Origin: Duganella callida
Lineage (GTDB): Bacteria > Pseudomonadota > Gammaproteobacteria > Burkholderiales > Burkholderiaceae_D
Assembly: GCF_004614165.1 (NCBI RefSeq)
Contig: NZ_SPVG01000076.1
Location: 1-58,013, forward strand
DNA length: 58,013 nt
Direction: 5' to 3'
Shown: one piece after another, positions 1 to 7,900 of the stretch
How the letters are laid out: every line of letters starts with the position of its first letter
How positions within the stretch are numbered: the stretch's first letter is position 1
Notes under the pieces: model-generated
What the model saw: only the letters and a program-made list of their open reading frames with translations
Told to the model about the DNA's origin: nothing
Database searches by the model: none
Made by a program: the position numbers and the translations under genes

Positions 1-312
1 GCCTTCGTCGCCGCGTGGCGGCGGCTGGTCGTGCGGCGGGGCGCGCTCATCGTCGGGCGGCGGGCGGCGCGCCCCGGACTGCGCGTTGTCGTGCATAAAG
101 GCGTCGAAACCCTGCTTGCCCGGACTTGCCTCCCAACTGCCGTAAGGCTGCAGATACGCGGTGACGGCCGCACGGAAATGTTCGGCGGCGCGCGCGCGGC
201 GGATGCTGTCGACCTTGCTGGTCATGCCGCCATAGGCCAGTCCGCCGACCATGGCCACCGCCGCCAATCCGGTCAAGAGCAAGGCCAACATCAGTTTCGT
301 GCGCAGCGACAT
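1..312 (-). CDS. Probable sensor histidine kinase, N-terminal part (runs off window)
   Basis: Reading leftward from an ATG at 312, an open frame of 104 codons reaches the window edge. It begins MSLRTKLMLALLLTGLAAVA, a charged start followed by one hydrophobic membrane segment (about residues 7-29). A hydrophilic, proline- and arginine-rich stretch follows, as in the periplasmic loop of many two-component sensor kinases. No kinase, HAMP or receiver motif lies inside the window, so the sensor-kinase call is inference from the N-terminus only; another single-pass envelope protein is possible. It is divergent from the two small ORFs at 481-836, across an AT-rich gap (313-480) that must hold both promoters. 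Confidence 0.5.
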   Translation of the reverse strand, partial: MSLRTKLMLALLLTGLAAVAMVGGLAYGGMTSKVDSIRRARAAEHFRAAVTAYLQPYGSWEASPGKQGFDAFMHDNAQSGARRPPPDDERAPPHDQPPPRGDEG

Positions 313-480
313 GTCACCCCTTCGATTATTGCCAAACGGACAGCAATAATACCCAAAGGCAGCGCGCCTCTGCACAGTTATACGAATAATTTATCGCACT
401 TATCACAAATCAAAAGTTTATTTATTACTGCAGTCGGCGCATACTGCAACGCAACAAACGAATATTTAAAGGATCTTCCG

Positions 481-702
481 ATGAGCGCCGCTACCTTCAC
501 CACCACCGCTACCGAAGGCTATTTCAGCAACGTTGCTGCCGCTGCACGCCAGCTGTTCAACGCCCTGTTTGCCGTACAGCCGGTTGTGTCGCAGCGCAAC
601 AAAGAAGAAACCATCTGGTGGCTGAACCGCCTGGCGAATGACTGCGAACTGCACTCGCCCAACCTGTCCGCCGAACTGCGCTACTTCGCATCGCGCGGCT
701 GA
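481..702 (+). CDS. Small hypothetical protein (73 aa)
   Basis: An ATG at 481 follows an AAAGGA-type ribosome site at about 468-473. The product is 73 residues, begins MSAATFTTTATEGYF and has a central tryptophan pair (ETIWWLNRLAND). No signal peptide, membrane segment or known domain is visible. The longer open frame starting at 31 runs antisense through the kinase gene and is not credible. I do not recognise the family. The 33-aa ORF at 735 follows 32 bases later, and a terminator closes the unit at 857-893, so the two are probably co-transcribed. Confidence 0.75.
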   Translation: MSAATFTTTATEGYFSNVAAAARQLFNALFAVQPVVSQRNKEETIWWLNRLANDCELHSPNLSAELRYFASRG

Positions 703-734
703 TCGATTACCGAATTCACATCAAGGAGAAAATT

Positions 735-836
735 ATGCTGACCATCATCGAAAACCTGCCTGCCGCCATCGCCCTGTCCGGTCTGGTACTGCGCCTCTAC
801 CTGGGCGCCAAGCCGGAAAGCAAGGACGCAGAATAA
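735..836 (+). CDS. Tiny hypothetical protein (33 aa)
   Basis: A strong AAGGAG ribosome site at 723-728 precedes an ATG at 735. The frame ends at TAA 834-836 and gives 33 residues: an amphipathic or weakly hydrophobic start (MLTIIENLPAAIALSGLVLR) and a charged tail ending KPESKDAE. It lies directly between the 73-aa ORF and a hairpin terminator, and the spacing and ribosome site look purposeful. Function is unknown. A short membrane-associated peptide is one reading of the composition. Confidence 0.6.
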   Translation: MLTIIENLPAAIALSGLVLRLYLGAKPESKDAE

Positions 837-856
837 GCCTCACCGACGTCATTGGG

Positions 857-893
857 AAAAAGCCCCGGCGCGCGCAAGCGGCCGGGGCTTTTT
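857..893. terminator. Bidirectional intrinsic terminator
   Basis: The stem AGCCCCGGC (861-869) pairs with GCCGGGGCT (881-889). It is preceded by A residues and followed by TTTTT, so it can end transcription of the small ORFs (plus) and of the permease that stops at 896 (minus). Confidence 0.85.
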
Positions 894-895
894 AA

Positions 896-2350
896 TCAGT
901 TCAGGCGCGAGTTGCGCAGACCGTAGAAGAAGTAAGTCAGGATCGCCGCCGCCATCCAGATCACGAACACCGTGTAGGTGGTCATCGACAGGCCGAACAT
1001 CAGGTACAGGCAGGCCGCGATGCTCAGACCCGGCACGAAATAGGGGCCGCCCGGCACGCGGAAGCCCTTCACCGCCGACGGGCCTTCCTTGGCGCGCATC
1101 ACCGGCACCGCCAGCGACACCACGATGAACGCCGTCAGCGTGCCCATGCTGACCATGTCCCACAGGAAGGTCGCATCGACAAAGCCGGCCACCACGCCCA
1201 CCACGATACAGACGATCAGCGTATTCTGCACCGGCGAACCGGTGCGCGGGCTGACTTTGCGAAAGGCCGGCGAAATCAGACCGTCCTTGGAGATCGCGTA
1301 CAGAATGCGGGTCTGGCCGTAGATGGTCACCAGCGTCACGCTGAATACCGAGATCACGGCGCCGGCCGCCAGCACCAGCGCCGGCCAGGTCTGGCCCGTC
1401 ACATTTTGCAGGATCACCGCCAGGCCGGCTTCCTGGCCGGCGAATTTCGACGCCGGCTGCGCGCCCATCGCCGCCACCGCCACCAGCATGTAAAACACCG
1501 TGACGATGCCCAGTGCGGCCAGAATGCCGATCGGAACATTGCGGGTCGGATTGCGCACCTCTTCGCCGGCGGTGGCCACCGTATCCAGGCCGATGAACGA
1601 GAAGAACACGGTGGCGGCAGCCGCCGTCACCCCACCCAGGCCGGTGTGATGCACGCCATCCGGGCTGTAGAAAGGATGGAAATTGTTTATATCGAATCCG
1701 GTGAACGCGATCACGACGAAGAAGATCAGGATGGCCAGCTTGATCAGCACCATGATGGCGTTGGTGGTGGCCGACTCCTTGGCGCCGCGCACCAGCAGCA
1801 CGCAGCACAGTACCACCAGCAGGATAGGCGGCAGGTTGATGCGGCCGGGATGGAACTCGATGCCGTGCGCGGTAGAGACGATCATCGGCGAGCGCAGCAG
1901 CTCGGGGATATGCCAGCCGAAGGCGTTGTTGAGGAAGTTATTCAGGTAATCCGACCAGCCGATGGCGGTGGCGCTGGCGGCCAGTCCATATTCCAGCAGC
2001 AGGCAGGCGGCCATGACGAAGGCCAGGAACTCGCCCACCGTCGCATAGGCGAACGAGTAAGACGAGCCGGAAGCGGGAATGCGGAACGACAGTTCGGCAT
2101 AACACAGCGCCGTCAGGCCGGCGGTGATGGCCGCGATCAGGAAGGACAGGATGACCGACGGACCAGCCTTGGGTACGGCTTCGACCATTGTGAAGAAGAT
2201 ACCGGTGCCGATGGTGGCGCCGACGCCGATCATCGTCAGGGGAAACAGGCCTATGGAGCGGTGGAGGCCGTTGCTGCTTGCTGCTTGCTCTTCGTTTTTA
2301 TTGTTGACCGGCTTGGTACGGGTCAGTTTCTGGACCAGCGTTTGGTTCAC
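896..2350 (-). CDS. APC-family amino acid permease (cationic amino acid transporter type)
   Basis: The 484-residue product has about twelve to thirteen hydrophobic segments and a hydrophilic N-terminus of about 30 residues. The first membrane helix carries the APC signature with glycine breaks (MIGVGATIGTGIF, about residues 41-53), which binds the substrate amino group. A second conserved stretch, FIGLDTVATAGEEVRNP, is typical of the YfnA/CAT branch. It probably imports an amino acid by proton symport at the inner membrane; the substrate cannot be read from sequence. The start is a GTG at 2350 with AAGGA eight bases upstream. It shares a bidirectional terminator (857-893) with the small ORFs on the other strand. 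Confidence 0.9.
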   Translation of the reverse strand: MNQTLVQKLTRTKPVNNKNEEQAASSNGLHRSIGLFPLTMIGVGATIGTGIFFTMVEAVPKAGPSVILSFLIAAITAGLTALCYAELSFRIPASGSSYSFAYATVGEFLAFVMAACLLLEYGLAASATAIGWSDYLNNFLNNAFGWHIPELLRSPMIVSTAHGIEFHPGRINLPPILLVVLCCVLLVRGAKESATTNAIMVLIKLAILIFFVVIAFTGFDINNFHPFYSPDGVHHTGLGGVTAAAATVFFSFIGLDTVATAGEEVRNPTRNVPIGILAALGIVTVFYMLVAVAAMGAQPASKFAGQEAGLAVILQNVTGQTWPALVLAAGAVISVFSVTLVTIYGQTRILYAISKDGLISPAFRKVSPRTGSPVQNTLIVCIVVGVVAGFVDATFLWDMVSMGTLTAFIVVSLAVPVMRAKEGPSAVKGFRVPGGPYFVPGLSIAACLYLMFGLSMTTYTVFVIWMAAAILTYFFYGLRNSRLN

Positions 2351-2556
2351 AGGTTAATCCTTGTGGGAGAAATATTCGGGCAAAAACACAGCGATTATAG
2401 GGCTTTCCGCGTCTGCGGCCCTAACGGATTTTTGTGCCAGAAATACAACCCTGCGTTACAAGTGCTTACTTTTGATACAGGCGCATGTCTAGATCGTCAA
2501 CTCGCGTCCGGTTACTCTTGCGTCAAGTATTACTCAAAGCCAAGAAGGAGCCAGCC

Positions 2557-2676
2557 ATGCCGATCCAGAAAATCCCGACCGTCTCGCGCCGCATGCATCC
2601 GGCCGCCGTCACCGGCGCAGCCATGGTGCTGGTCGGACTGGCCATCACCCTGACTGCGCTGATCGTGCGCGCTTAA
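2557..2676 (+). CDS. Single-pass membrane peptide (39 aa)
   Basis: An AAGGAG at 2545-2550 sits seven bases before the ATG at 2557. The 39-residue product has a short basic N-terminus (MPIQKIPTVSRRMHP) followed by one hydrophobic helix of about 22 residues and the end VRA. The charge pattern predicts an N-in small inner-membrane protein. The longer frame from 2485 lacks a ribosome site. The gene ends four bases into the convergent DUF1993 gene. I know no function for it. Confidence 0.65.
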   Translation: MPIQKIPTVSRRMHPAAVTGAAMVLVGLAITLTALIVRA

Positions 2677-3176
2677 AACGGTCCCAGATAATCGCGCTTG
2701 CCGATCGCGACGCCCTGATTGCGCAGGATGTCGTGAGCGGTGGCGATGTGGAAGTAGAAGTTCGGCAGCGCGAACGTCAACAGATACTCGCTGCCCTTGA
2801 AATCCGGGAAACCGCCGAAATTGAGCTTGATGACGCGGTCCTCGCTGCCCTCGAACTGTTCGGCGCCAACGCTTTCCAGATAAGCGATGGTTTTCGCGAT
2901 GCGCTGCTGGAGCTGATCGAAAGAAGTTTCATCGTCCTCGAACCTGGGCGCCTCCACGCCGGCGATGCGGGCGATGGTCATCTTGGACGTATCGCTGGCG
3001 CGCTGCACCTGTCCCGACAGCGGCAACATATCATCGGCCAGCCGCGCCGAAATCATCGCCCCCTCTACCGCGCCGTGCTGCTGCGCGTGGGCCTCGGCCT
3101 TTTTCAACAAATCCGACAACACCTGCAAGCCGCGCACGAACACCGGCACGGACACTTGATACATCGATAGCGGCAT
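2673..3176 (-). CDS. DUF1993 family protein
   Basis: The 167-residue soluble protein matches DUF1993, recognised from the start (MYQVSVPVFVRGLQVLSDLL), the central FDQLQQRIAKTIAYLESV and the end (LPNFYFHIATAHDILRNQGV...DYLGPF). The conserved histidines HIATAHDILR lie near residues 143-152. Family members are four-helix bundles resembling the DinB fold and have no established activity. The start at 3176 has an AAGGAG ribosome site. A TATACT -10 candidate lies at 3209-3204, just outside the palindrome 3218-3307, so any -35 would fall inside the palindrome arm. Confidence 0.9.
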   Translation of the reverse strand: MPLSMYQVSVPVFVRGLQVLSDLLKKAEAHAQQHGAVEGAMISARLADDMLPLSGQVQRASDTSKMTIARIAGVEAPRFEDDETSFDQLQQRIAKTIAYLESVGAEQFEGSEDRVIKLNFGGFPDFKGSEYLLTFALPNFYFHIATAHDILRNQGVAIGKRDYLGPF

Positions 3177-3217
3177 AATCCACTCCTTGAATGAGGTACA
3201 GGAAGTATAGCCGCGAA

Positions 3218-3307
3218 TCCGGGGTCAGGTCTTTCATTGCCTCACGAGCCCAGCCGTAGCGACCGCTACGGCTGGGCTCGTGAGGCAATGAAAGACCTGA
3301 CCCCGGA
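3218..3307. repeat. 90-bp perfect palindrome, shared-core family copy 1
   Basis: Arms 3218-3260 and 3265-3307 are perfectly complementary over 43 bp around the loop GACC. From outside to inside, each arm has TCC, GGGGTCAG, a 16-base middle segment (GTCTTTCATTGCCTCA), then CGAGCCCAGCCGTAGC. The GGGGTCAG and CGAGCCCAGCCGTAGC segments recur exactly in the element at 48646-48729, while the middle segment differs. It lies between two same-strand genes, three bases past the EF-hand stop and 42 bases before the DUF1993 start. The form resembles REP/REPIN-type elements mobilised by IS200-like Y1 transposases, but no such transposase is in this window. Confidence 0.9.
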
Positions 3308-3309
3308 GT

Positions 3310-3834
3310 TTATGCTACCGCGTTGAAGTTGGTGCCGATCTTGCTGGCATCGGAGGTGCTGCCGCTGCCGTGGGAGAGGTCGTAGATCAGCTGCTCTTGC
3401 TGCGAGACGGAGCCGTCTTGGTTGCTGTCGGCCGCTTCGTAGGTTTTGGTCGAACTGGATGATGTACTGACGCTGCCGGCGCCACCGGCCGCTTGCGCAC
3501 CACCGGCGCCTTCGGAACGGCCGCCACCGTGCGCGCCGCCCTGCGGACGCGGTGGCTGGAAGGTGCCGCTCTTGATGGCGCCTTCCAGGTCGTCCCTGGT
3601 GATCGCACCGCTTTTCTGGGTGTCGATGGCGTCGAACTGCTTGGCTGCGTCGTCGGCCGAGACGCCCTTGGATTCCAGGCCTTTGACGAATTCGTCTTTG
3701 GTGACGCTGCCATCCTTGTCGGCGTCCATGTCGCCGAAGACTTTGGAGGCGAAGCGCGCCGCGCCTTTCGATGGGTCGAAGGAAGTGGCTTGGGTGGTGC
3801 CGCTGCCGGACAGGCTGCTGATTGCTGAGGTCAT
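3310..3834 (-). CDS. EF-hand calcium-binding protein
   Basis: The 174-residue protein has a canonical EF-hand loop at about residues 37-48 (DADKDGSVTKDE). A second, degenerate loop lies at about 71-82 (DTQKSGAITRDD). A third, DSNQDGSVSQQE, lies near the C-terminus. A glycine/serine/alanine-rich linker of about 40 residues separates loops two and three. There is no signal peptide or membrane segment; the N-terminus (MTSAISSLSGSGTTQAT) is Ser/Thr-rich. It probably binds Ca2+ as a buffer or sensor, and the partner is unknown. It follows astE on the same strand after 95 bases, so it may or may not share that transcript. The palindrome 3218-3307 begins right after its stop. Confidence 0.9.
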   Translation of the reverse strand: MTSAISSLSGSGTTQATSFDPSKGAARFASKVFGDMDADKDGSVTKDEFVKGLESKGVSADDAAKQFDAIDTQKSGAITRDDLEGAIKSGTFQPPRPQGGAHGGGRSEGAGGAQAAGGAGSVSTSSSSTKTYEAADSNQDGSVSQQEQLIYDLSHGSGSTSDASKIGTNFNAVA

Positions 3835-3929
3835 GGTTCTTACTCCGTATCGTTAAGGACAATGCTGTTCCTGTTAACGAACCAAACCATGTATCTATGA
3901 GCCTGCAAAGTGTAAAGGCAGGTAAAGGC

Positions 3930-4931
3930 CTACTCCACGCGCACCACCATCACGCCCGCCCGCAAGCCCACCCGCACGTCGGGATTCGGGAACACCACAT
4001 ACTCTTCCGGATGCTGCACCGTGTAGACCGTGTCGCCATCGCGCGCGATCTCCTCACCCTGTTTCATCGGCGTGAAGTTGTGCGTGTCCTTGCCAAAGGC
4101 CATCTGGAAGCGGTCGCTCAGTTTGACGATCTGGCGCGCGGTGTTGAAGATGTGCGGCTTCTGCTTCGCGCTACGCCTGGCGGCGCCGCGCAGCAGGTCG
4201 TCCAGCGCCTGCGAGGCGTCGGCAAACTGCGCCAGGTCGTTCTGCCCCAGCGTGCCGATGCGGCCCAGTTCCACCGTGGTGCCGGCCGCCGCGTGATGCT
4301 CGGCCGAGTAGTAGCTGTACGTGCCCACCGAGGCAGGGTTCATGATCACGGCGCCGATGCCGGCAAGCCCCAGCCATTCAATCAGCTCATGACGCGGGAT
4401 ATCGGCAATCAGCTCCGGCACGATGGCAAAGGTGGGATACACCGATGGCCGGATCGCCGTGTGCAGGTCCAGGTGCCAGCGCAGCGGCCCCGCGCCGGCG
4501 AAGAAGCTGTCGGTGGCGGCGATCATCACGTCGGCGCGCGCCGCTTCCGCCGTGCCTTCCAGCGAACCGCGTTCGGCGCGGAACATGCGGTTCAGGTCAG
4601 CGTCGATGAAGCGCTTGCCGGCGCGGATGGCGCCGATGTTGCCGACGCAGAGCATCAGGTCCACCGCCAGCAGGGAAGCCTGATGCGACAAGGCTTCCAG
4701 CAGATAGGCCACCACTTCGATCGGCCCCGTCTCGTCGCCATGGACGCCGACCGACAGCAGCACCGCCGGACGCGCGTCGCCGCCGCCGGCACGCGCATGC
4801 CCGGCCGCCTTGATGGTGATGATGCCGTCGGCCGGTTCCGTGACCACAAAACCGGCCGCGCTGAAGCGCTGCGCAACCGCGCGGAAATCGGCTTCCGCCA
4901 GCGCGCGCACCGGTTCCGGCAAGCCGCTCAT
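3930..4931 (-). CDS. astE: Succinylglutamate desuccinylase
   Basis: Last step of the arginine succinyltransferase pathway: N2-succinylglutamate to glutamate plus succinate. The 333-residue protein shows the zinc-carboxypeptidase-like HxxE pair in VGVHGDETGPIE (His64, Glu67), and a later His in RWHLDLHTAIRPS completes the metal site. The start at 4931 (MSGLPEPV) is chosen because it forms a TAATG overlap with the stop of gdhB, implying coupled translation; the frame can be extended 17 residues upstream into gdhB without a ribosome site. It is the distal gene of the AST operon. Confidence 0.93.
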   Translation of the reverse strand: MSGLPEPVRALAEADFRAVAQRFSAAGFVVTEPADGIITIKAAGHARAGGGDARPAVLLSVGVHGDETGPIEVVAYLLEALSHQASLLAVDLMLCVGNIGAIRAGKRFIDADLNRMFRAERGSLEGTAEAARADVMIAATDSFFAGAGPLRWHLDLHTAIRPSVYPTFAIVPELIADIPRHELIEWLGLAGIGAVIMNPASVGTYSYYSAEHHAAAGTTVELGRIGTLGQNDLAQFADASQALDDLLRGAARRSAKQKPHIFNTARQIVKLSDRFQMAFGKDTHNFTPMKQGEEIARDGDTVYTVQHPEEYVVFPNPDVRVGLRAGVMVVRVE

Positions 4932-7900
4932 TACACCGCCACCGCGGTCGTGCTGGCGTTGACCGCTTCCGACAGCGCCCACACGTCCAGCATCGCCTGT
5001 TCCAGATCGGCGGCCGGCGCGTAGCCCGACAGGCCGAGGGTGTTGGCGACGACTTCCACCGCCTCCACCGCGCTATGGCCGCCGGTCGCATGCTTGAGCA
5101 CCTGTGTCAGCAAACGCTGCTGCGTGCGGCGCAGCGCATTCTGCGCGTAGCTGCGCAGCTGTTCCTGCGAACGGTTGGTGGCCGGCAGTTTCAGGCCACG
5201 CTCCAGCACATCGATGCCGACCTGCGCGCGCAGCGCCAGGCCGACCTGCAGGAAAGCCGGCAAGTCCATGCCCTGCGGACGCTGTACCGACAGCGCGGCA
5301 AATACGAACGCCGCCACCGATTCGATCGCATCGACCGCCTTCCAGGCGCGCACGAACTCGGCGCGCAGGCCGGCGGTCAGTTCGGCTTCCGACTGGCCAT
5401 CGGCGCCAGTCAGCGACGCCAGCGTCTCCGGCTTGGCGAACAAGCGTGTCAGCTCGGCGGCGCCGGCGCGCAGCTGTTCGGCGGGCACCGACAGCGCGCC
5501 TTCGATCACGGACTTCTGCAGCGAACGGGTACGCGCATCAACCTTCACCGATACCGCGCGCGGCACCTTCAGTGCATCGGCGTCCAGCGCGTCGAACACC
5601 GGCGCCAGATTCAGCGCCGACCAGGCCTGGCCCCAGGCCAGGATCACATCCGACTCATCGACGCCATGTTCGCCGGCCAGCTGGCGCAGCATCAGCGGAC
5701 CGCAGCGGTTCACCGACTCGTTGGCCAGCACGGTGGCCAAAATCGCGTTGGCCAGCGGGTGCGCCAGCGCCGGACGGGTGGCCACCAGCAGGTCCGGGAA
5801 GTACGGCTTGAGCACCGACTCGGCCCAGCTGTTATCCGTCAGCGGCAGCGCCGACAGGATGCGCTTGTAGCGGTTCTTGACGTTGGCGATCACCACCGCC
5901 AGTTCGGGCGTGGTCAGGCCGCGGCCATCGGCCTTGCGGCGCGCCAGTTCGGCCACCGACGGCAGCTGTTCCAGCTCGCGCGACAGCGCGCCCTCTTCTT
6001 CCAGCGAAGCGATCAGCGCGGCGTAGCCATCCTGCACGGCGGCATCGCCCTGCGCCTGCAGCTCGCGCACCAGCAATTGCGTTTGCAGCGTGTTGTCGCG
6101 CAGGACCAGGCGTTCGATATCGTTGGTCATCTCGTTCAGGGTGCGGTTGCGGTCCGCTTCGCTCAACTGGCCGGCGTTCATTTCCACGTCCAGCCACATC
6201 TTCGCGTTCACTTCGTGGTCCGAGCAGTCCACGCCGGCCGAGTTGTCGATCGCATCGGTGAAGATGCGGCCGCCGTTCAGCGCGAATTCGATGCGGCCGG
6301 CCTGGGTCGCGCCCAGGTTGCCGCCTTCGGTCACCACCTTGCAGCGCAGCTCGTTGCCGTTGACGCGGATGTTGTCGTTGGCGCGGTCCTTCACCTGCGC
6401 GTGGGTCTCGGTCGACGCCTTGATATAGGTGCCGATGCCGCCGTTGTAGAACAGGTCCACCGGTGCCAGCAGGATGCGGTGCATCAGCTCTTCCGGCGCC
6501 AGCGCGGTTTCTTCGATATCCAGCGCGGCGCGGATCTGCGGCGACAGTTCGATCGAACGCGCGCTGCGCGGATACACGCCGCCGCCGGCCGAGATCAGTT
6601 CCTTGTTGTAGTCGTCCCATGAGGAGCGCGGCAGCGCGAACATGCGCTCGCGTTCCTTGAACGAGACTTCCATGTCCGGGTTCGGGTCGAGGAAGATGTG
6701 GCGGTGGTCGAACGCCGCCAGCACCTTCAGTTTGCGCGAAAGCAGCGCGCCGTTGCCGAACACGTCGCCCGACATGTCGCCCACGCCCACCATGGTCACC
6801 GGCGCGGCATGGATGTCGTGGTCCATTTCGTAGAAGTGACGCTTGACCGCCTCGAACGCGCCCTTGGCGGTGATGCCCATCTTCTTGTGGTCATAGCCGT
6901 TGGAGCCGCCCGATGCAAACGCGTCGCCCAGCCAGAAGCCGCGCTGCACGGCGATGCCGTTGGCGATGTCGGAGAAGGTCGCGGTGCCCTTGTCGGCCGC
7001 CACCACCAGGTATGGATCATTCGGGTCGTAGACCACGGTATCGGCCGGCGGCACGATCTTGCCCAGCACGCGGTTGTCGGTCACTTCCAGCAGGCTGGAA
7101 ATGAACAGGCGGTAGACTGCCTCGCCTTCCGCCGCAATGACGTCGCGCGCGGCGTCCTTGGGCATCTGCTTGCAGACGAAGCCGCCCTTGGCGCCGGCCG
7201 GCACGATCACGGCATTCTTCACCATCTGTGCCTTGACCAGGCCCAGGACTTCGGTGCGGTAGTCTTCCATGCGGTCCGACCAGCGCAGGCCACCACGCGC
7301 CACCGGGCCGCCGCGCAGGTGCACGCCCTCGAAGCGGCGCGAGAACACGAAGATCTCGCGGAACGGACGCGGCTCAGGCACCAGCGACAGGTTGCTGGTG
7401 TCGAATTTGAAGATGATCTTGTCGCCCTGTTGGGCGTTCTGGAAGTAGTTGGTGCGCAGCGTGGCGGCGATCAGGGTCGCCATGGCGCCCAGCACCGCCT
7501 CGCTGTCGGCGTGGTTGATGGCCGGCAGGCGGCTCTTGATGTCGGCGATCTTGTCCAGCGCGGCGTTGCGCGTGGCGTCGTCGTTGGCCGGATCGAAGCG
7601 CTGCAGGAAGGCGTCGACCAAATCCTTGACCAGCGCCGGCTGGGTACGCAGCGTCTCCGCCATGTAGCGCACCGAGAAGTTGGTGCCGGTCTGGCGCCAG
7701 TAGCTCATGTAGGCGCGCACCAGTTGCACTTCGCGCACGCTCAGGCCACCTTCGATCACCAGGCCGTTCAGGCGGCCGTCTTCCGCTTCGTTGTTGAACA
7801 GGGCGGTGAACAGGTCTTCCGCCACCGAGACGATTTCCGGCTTGCCCAGTTTGGCCGCGGTGTCGGCATCCACCGACAGGCTGGTGACGTAGTGACGCTG

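Noticed and set aside
3031-3288. Minus-strand frame starting inside the 3218-3307 palindrome
   Set aside because: It overlaps DUF1993 in another frame, has no ribosome site, and its start is within the repeat.
3822-5024. 400-residue plus-strand open frame opposite astE
   Set aside because: Antisense shadow of the astE and gdhB coding region; His/Arg/Gln-rich composition with no family features.
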